This document shows positions 1 through 6,100 of a DNA stretch of 6,699 nucleotides, one piece after another. A program made the position numbers and the translations under genes. The first letter of the stretch is position 1, and each line of letters starts with the position of its first letter. The notes under the pieces were generated by a model, which made no database searches, was not told the origin of the DNA, and worked only from the letters and a program-made list of their open reading frames with translations. Source of the DNA: Candidatus Sumerlaeota bacterium (GTDB lineage: Bacteria; CG03; SLGR01); NCBI GenBank assembly GCA_007136585.1, contig SLGR01000130.1, positions 1 through 6,699 of the forward strand, written 5' to 3'.

Positions 1-126
1 AAAAACCTTAAAAAACCGGTAAGGGAAAAACCCGTTAACCTCAGGATAACCCCGCGGGCGGAAGATGATGAAGATGCGATGATGGTTGATGAGAGAGAGC
101 CCGTGGAGATGCATGTGCCCCTTGAG
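1..126 (+). other. Charged leader segment before the topoisomerase domain
   Basis: Residues 1-42 are rich in Lys and Arg at first and then in Asp and Glu, with a run EDDEDAMMVDE and several prolines. This looks like a flexible linker from an upstream part of the protein, not a folded domain. The two adjacent ATG codons at bases 79-84 lie in frame, but no convincing ribosome binding site stands before them and the frame is already open to the window edge. I therefore do not take them as the start, although a gene start here cannot be strictly excluded. Confidence 0.55.
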
Positions 127-3100
127 CCCACGGTGGGGCGGCTCAGGAGCTGGGGGGTCTATCGGACCCATTCGCGGAAACACCTTGAGGGTCTTCTGAG
201 CGCTCCTCTTGATATCTCGGATATCACGCTTAACGCCACGGTTGTTCCGGAAGTGTGGGAAGGGAAAACCGAGAGCGATCCTACCAAGCTCCAGGTAATC
301 TCCTGGGCGCACCCCGTTACGGGACAGAGTTCCGGCCAGTCCATAGGCGGTGTTTTCAATACCCAGGAGGATATAGCAAAGTACCTCAGGGTTGATCTTC
401 TGGGAGCGGAGGTCGGGAAACTTCTGGATGAATCTTCCGAATGGGGAACACGGGAACATTACAAGCGATATAACCCTGTATATATAAGTTACGAGAAATA
501 CCTTGGATACGTTGAGGAGGTGAAAAACAGGGTGAAGATCCTCGCGGCAAGAAGCCGTGACACAGGCCCCGGGGTCAGGGTTTACGACCTTATGAGGGAA
601 GAGGCCGCCAGGATGATACTCTCCGGGAACGCCCTTCAGCAGCAGATCGGGACGGTCTTTTACCTTATGGATACCATGCACGCCCGTATCGGAGGTGATG
701 CCAGCAATACTTCAGAGGCCGTGGGAATTACCAGATGGCAGAGGGAGCACCTTGAGTTCCGGGATGACGAAAACTGCGCCCTTTATTGGGATTTTATCGG
801 AAAATCAGGGATGCGCTGGTCCGGGGAGCGGGAGCTCTCCAACCCGGAGAAGTACCCGGACCATTCAGTTGACCGCACGAAATTTGAAAAGTATTACACA
901 GATGAGGTCAACAGAAGGGTTTACGATATACTCAAGGGCCTTGCGGAGAGAAAAAGCAGCCCCCAGGACGAGATATTTTCAGTCAGCGCGGACGATATCA
1001 ATAGTTTTCTCAAGGAGTTCGGTCCCTTTACGGCAAAGCTTACAAGGCCTTTCCTGGCCGGTATATACGCTTCCGCAGCCCTGGAGGAGATGAGTCAGCA
1101 GCTTCCCGAAGACCCGAAGACAAAAGACCTTAAGGCTGTGCTTGAGGGAGTGCAGGACAAGGAGACCGGCGAGTTTGATCCCATGGGAGTATATCCCCAG
1201 GTGGGTAAACTGCTTGGGCACAGGAGATACAACAGGAAGAAGGACCGCGTTGAGATAACCGGCGCCACAGCGCGGGCCAGTTATGTGGATCCGAAACTGA
1301 TAGTAATGTGGATGGCCGGGAAAGGGAAAGACCTTCGTTCCGCTTCAGAACTCCGCAAGAGACCGGACCTTAACCATATACTTGCCGAGAGCGGGGTTCC
1401 GGTCAAACTTCCTCCGGAAGAGGGCCGGGCTGTTAAGACAGAGTTTCTTGAAAGACTGGGGATGGAACCCGGTGAGGCCGCCGAATCCGCTTTAAGGTTA
1501 ACCGAAATAAGGGGCTTTTTAATAGAGAGATACTTATCCCCCGCTTTTCGGGATGACTCAGAATCCGCCCTTGAGTGGCTTATGCAGACCCATCCTTCCT
1601 TTGAGGATCAGCTTACAAAGGGAGGGGAGCTTATAGAAAAGATACTGCTTCTTGAGGCCCTGGGGATGAGCGCGTCTGAGATACGCGGAATGCTTTCAAA
1701 ATCAAACGACCTTACCAATACAGCTGTTAAGAAGACCGTAAGGGAGGTTTCCCGTAAAGAACTGAGCGACTCCGCCGCCGAGGGGCTTGAGCGTCTTGAA
1801 AAGAAAAACTTCGCTCTCTGGCTGAAGCTTACAAATAACGGCAGGTACCTTGGCAGGGATATACCGGATGAGGAGATAGAGAAGGCTATGGGGTTGAGCC
1901 GCTCCCTGAGGGCCGAGAGGATAAGCAGGGCTCTTGAGGCCGGCGCAGTTACGGGTACTGCCGCTGCCGCGGCTGACAGGGTTGTAAACCCGGAGAAATC
2001 CAGTGAAAGGCCGGAGGCTGAAGAAGAGAGAAGTATTACGGAGGACGCGGTCTCAGCTGCCGGCGCCGCTTCCGAAACCGTTCCCGGAGCCCTTATAGCA
2101 AGGCTTGCTTCTGTCCTGACCCGTATAGCCGCTGATAAGGCCGCTGCCGCAAAATCTGAGGTTGAGGAGCCTGCGGTTGAAGAGCCCGCGGCTGAAGCAA
2201 CTGCTGATAAGGCCGAACCTGAGGAAATAAGAGGGTATGTTTCGGATATGCTTAAGGATATAGTTCCCGAAGAGCTCAGGGGTTCTCCCGAGCTTGCCTA
2301 CCATATGGCATACATTCTTCTTCCCGGGGCGCGCTCATTGTTTCCGGCCAACCCGGATAAAGAGGTCTTAAACGCAGTTATTGAGAGTATCTCCGGGTTC
2401 TCCATAGAAGCCTACAGGGAGCTTCTCAGGCAGGACCTCTCCGGAGTGACTTTTACCCCGTCACTGATAACTGACCTTACCCGGAATGTGGAGGGTTACG
2501 TTTACTCCCTTGAAGGGGAGACCCGCTCCGAAACCCTTGAGGCCGCCGTACTCTTTCTCCGGACCCTTAAGGAAAAATATTATTACCGTATGATACCGGA
2601 AGCGGGAGGCGAGGGGGCCCTGGATAGGATGAAAGAGGATTTTGAGGGGGCGGGAGAAGAGACCCTTGAGAGGGAGGTTCTTTCAGAGCTTATAAAGAAA
2701 TGGCAGGAGATACTTGACTGGGGCGGGGAGATATCGGGGCTTGATTCGGAGACCGAACCGTACTTTTACCAGCTTGAGGGAGCGAGGTTCATGCTTGATA
2801 ACCTCCGCGCCCTGAACGCCGACGAAATGGGTACGGGAAAGACCCTCCAGTCCCTGATGGTCAAGGCAAACGCCCGCGATGATATTTGGGATACCCTGGT
2901 TGTTGTGCCCGATATAGCCAAGTCCGTATGGGGAGATCAGGTCTTTGAGCACCTTTCGGAAGAGTTTGACGTATATGTGCTCGGGGCCAGGGAGTACGAT
3001 GAGCCTGTAAAGGATATAAAGAGCATAAGCTCAAAAGAAGCGGTGAAAGAGTTCCTCCTTGACTGGATAGCAATACAGCGCGGAGAGAAGGAAAAACCCG

Positions 3101-6100
3101 AAAAAAGAAGGATTGTTATAGTAAACTACGACCAGCTGAGGCTCTACAGTGACGATCAGGACGGATACCTGTTTGCAAATCTTACCCCGGATTTTCTCGT
3201 TGCTGACGAAGCCGACGCCGTGAAGAACCCCGCTGCCCAGAGGTCCGAGGCTTTCAGGGGGATAAACTCAAAGTATATGGCCCTTCTTACAGGGACCCCC
3301 GTTTCAAATAAACCGCAGGAGATACTCTCCTACCTTGAGATGCTAATACTTCCCGGATCCCCCCTGGAAGAGAGGGTTTTTGAAGGTACGATATTCAGCA
3401 GCGTTGAGGATATGAAGACGAAGATGCAGAGGAACTGGGATAACCCCGGGTACCTTATGGAACTCAACAGAGTCGTGAACCGGGTAATGATAAGAAGAAG
3501 GAAGGAGAACGTCCTGGCGGACCTTCCGGAGGTGCGCAGGTCCAGGGTTCTTCTTGATCCCCGGAAAGGGACGATGAGTATCGGGGATAGCGTAAAACAC
3601 CTCGGAGATTTCAGCGCCCAGTACGATCTCTTCCGTAGCATATCCGAAGACGAGAGCGCCGGGGAAGCAAACAGATGGGCGATGAAAAGAGCCGTTTCCG
3701 ACGACCCGGCCAGGGTACCCGGTGGAGAAGAGATAAACTCTATAAAAACCGCTGCCACGGACGAGCTTGTAGAGGAGAATATCTCAGACGGAGGCAGTAT
3801 AGCGGTATTTACATATTACAAATCGGATGCTCGCCGGTTGAGAGAGAGGTACAGGAAAAAATACGGGGCCGACGCGGTTGCTTACGTTGAGGGGGGTATG
3901 TCGGCCTCGGAGAAGCGTAGGGAATGGATGGGCAGGTTCCAGGAAGGGCCCGCCCGGATATTCATCGCCACACTGGACTCCTCCGCCTATGCGATACACC
4001 TTACGAAGGCCGACAGTATGGTTATTACTTCACTTCCCACGAACCCTGATAAACTCAGCCAGGCCGAGGCAAGGATCTCCCGCATAGACAGGGTATTCAA
4101 CCAGCCCGGGCAGACCAAGAACCTCTACACGCTTATATGGGATACGGAAGACTCGGTTGACCGCCATATAGAGGAGCTTCTATATAAAAAGACCCTTGCG
4201 ATGGAGCTGGCTATGGGCGGGCTTACCGTGGAGTTTGATGATAAACCCCTCTCCAGCCTGGATAAACTCGCAGCGGAAGAGGAAAAGATGCTCAGGCAGG
4301 AGGAGGCCGAGATAGAGGAGGAGATAGTATACGGGGACCTTACCCGGCAGGATCTTAAGGTGCTGAACCTGGGGGATGTTAACTGGAATACCCTTGCCGC
4401 CCATATGCGCCGGATAAGGGAAAGCGCTTATGAGAGGGAGTTCATTGAGCTCAGAAAAGCAAATTTTGAAGAAGAGGCCGATTCGCGATTCATAGCCCTC
4501 AACTACGGAGACAGGACCATCGCCTATGCTTACGCCGTGCCGATTGAGAATATTCCGGGTATGGTCTCCGAACCCGCGTACGGGCGCGGAGATACCCTCT
4601 TTATAGCCGAAGAAGCCTCCCATATGAAACTCAAGGAGAGCGACCGGCAGCTTACCGGATCTCTGCTCCGCGAGAAACTTAGGAGGTTTGCCCTGAAAAG
4701 GGATTACAGCTATATAGCCTGGGTGGACAGGGACGGGAACTTCGTTTCAGAGGAGGTATCCCCGGAAGCTCCCCCGTCGGACGGGGGTGTTACAGATTCG
4801 GTTTACGGTCGCTGGTCTTCGGATGACGGTGAAGTAAAGTACGACCGGGTCACACTGAAAAAGAAAGGAAGCAGAAGGCCCGGGCAGACCGAAAGCCAGG
4901 AGGAATCAAGGTTAATGAACATAGCCCGCGATCATGCGCTGCACAGGGGTATGGGCCCCCGCGGCAGGGAGGGTCTTGAGCGCCGGGGCGCCTCCTTTGC
5001 GAAATTCTCAAAGAGCTCATATCAATGGCTCAGAAAGGCCGGTATCTCCGCGGCGATAGTAACGGGGGCCTACCCGTGGGACGAGACCCGTGAGGTTATG
5101 GAGCTCATTCTGATAGATACCGGGGATCAGGGGCACGCCCCTCCCCGCGATATAACCGAGGGCGACCTGGAAGGGATAGGAAAAGAGTTTCTGGACAGCT
5201 ACCGCAGAGGGTTTATAAAAGGCAAAGTTGTAGGGAAGCAGTGGCTGGACAGGTCGGTATCCCCTCTCCGGGACGAGATGCTCGTTGATATAATGCTTAA
5301 CGGGTTTCCCCTCTGGGGCACCTACTACAATGATCCGAAGAATATAAGGGCTTTATCCAGGAAGAATATCTGGAAATACGCCGCCGCTCTTACGGCCGGC
5401 GGAAGGTATCTACAGGGTGTCAGGGTTCTGGGTCTCCTTGGTCCCCGGTTTGCCAGGACCGCGGCCGGGATGGAGACCCTTGCCGGGAGCCTTCCCCGGG
5501 AGCGTCTCTCCGAGATAGCCCACGAGAACCTCCGGCGGGGACTGGCCGAGGTCCTTAAGACGGAACCGGATCTTTACTCTATATCGGAAATATCACCCTT
5601 GGAACCTCTGGCAGGCGGGCTCATAAGGGGAAGTAAATTTGCTCTTTTCGGGCGGGTCCTGGGCAGAAGGATAAGCTCAGAGAGCGAGATAACAGTTGAT
5701 ACTCTGGATGAACTTCTCTCCGAATCTCTTGAACTTCCGTATGATAGGGAGTTTTACCAGTCCTCTCTTGAGAAGGCCCTGAAAGATACCGAACATCTTC
5801 AGAAAGCTTCAGTAGGTGAATATACAAAATGGGGCCAGACCGTTGACGGGACCGATATAAAAGTAAAGTTTGAGGTTACCAATATACCCGGGCTCATAGA
5901 GAACGGGAGCCATTACTGCCTTGCCCTTACAGCACGCGACAGTGAGAACGAGGCTCCCGGGGAGAAGGCCTACAGGATAGTGCTTAACTCAGCGGTCTTT
6001 GAGGTAGGATCGGGTATGCTTACGGACGTTCTGTCCAGCGAGCTCATACGAATAGACGGAATAGTGCGGGCCAGAGAGGATGACGAGATTGAAGAGAAGA

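Noticed and set aside
1-30. A-rich start of the window as a promoter or leader
   Set aside because: It is explained by in-frame Lys codons (KNLKK), and no paired -35 and -10 boxes are evident.
79-84. Tandem ATG codons in frame, as a possible gene start
   Set aside because: The frame is already open from base 1, the region reads as a charged linker, and I see no clear ribosome binding site at proper spacing. A start here is possible but unsupported.
361-380. AGGAGG-like stretches such as this one as internal ribosome binding sites
   Set aside because: The favoured AGG and GAG codons create such strings throughout the gene, and no start codon with independent support follows.
695-1093. 132-codon open frame on the plus strand in another frame
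   Set aside because: It overlaps the topoisomerase catalytic core, whose frame carries the family residues; the alternative translation is low in hydrophobic order and unrecognisable.
1336-2754. Two separate genes, a topoisomerase gene and a Snf2 gene
   Set aside because: No in-frame stop or frame change occurs between the domains, and the intervening residues look like real protein sequence with a linker.
3330-3758. 142-codon open frame on the minus strand
   Set aside because: It is antisense to conserved Snf2 sequence (the RR-K-LP signature), and its Ser/Leu-rich translation has no motif, as expected of a shadow frame.
127-4245. Reverse gyrase
   Set aside because: Reverse gyrase uses a type IA topoisomerase placed after a helicase-like domain. 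Here the topoisomerase has the type IB Arg-Lys-Arg-His-Tyr set, comes first, and is joined to a Snf2-type motor.
4180-4623. 147-codon open frame on the minus strand
   Set aside because: It lies entirely antisense to the Snf2 end and the GNAT-like region, its translation shows no recognisable motif, and long antisense frames are expected opposite a gene with this codon bias.
5380-5460. Transmembrane helix around AAALTAGGRYLQGVRVLGLLGPRF
   Set aside because: Several arginines interrupt the hydrophobic run, and no uncharged stretch of about 20 residues exists.
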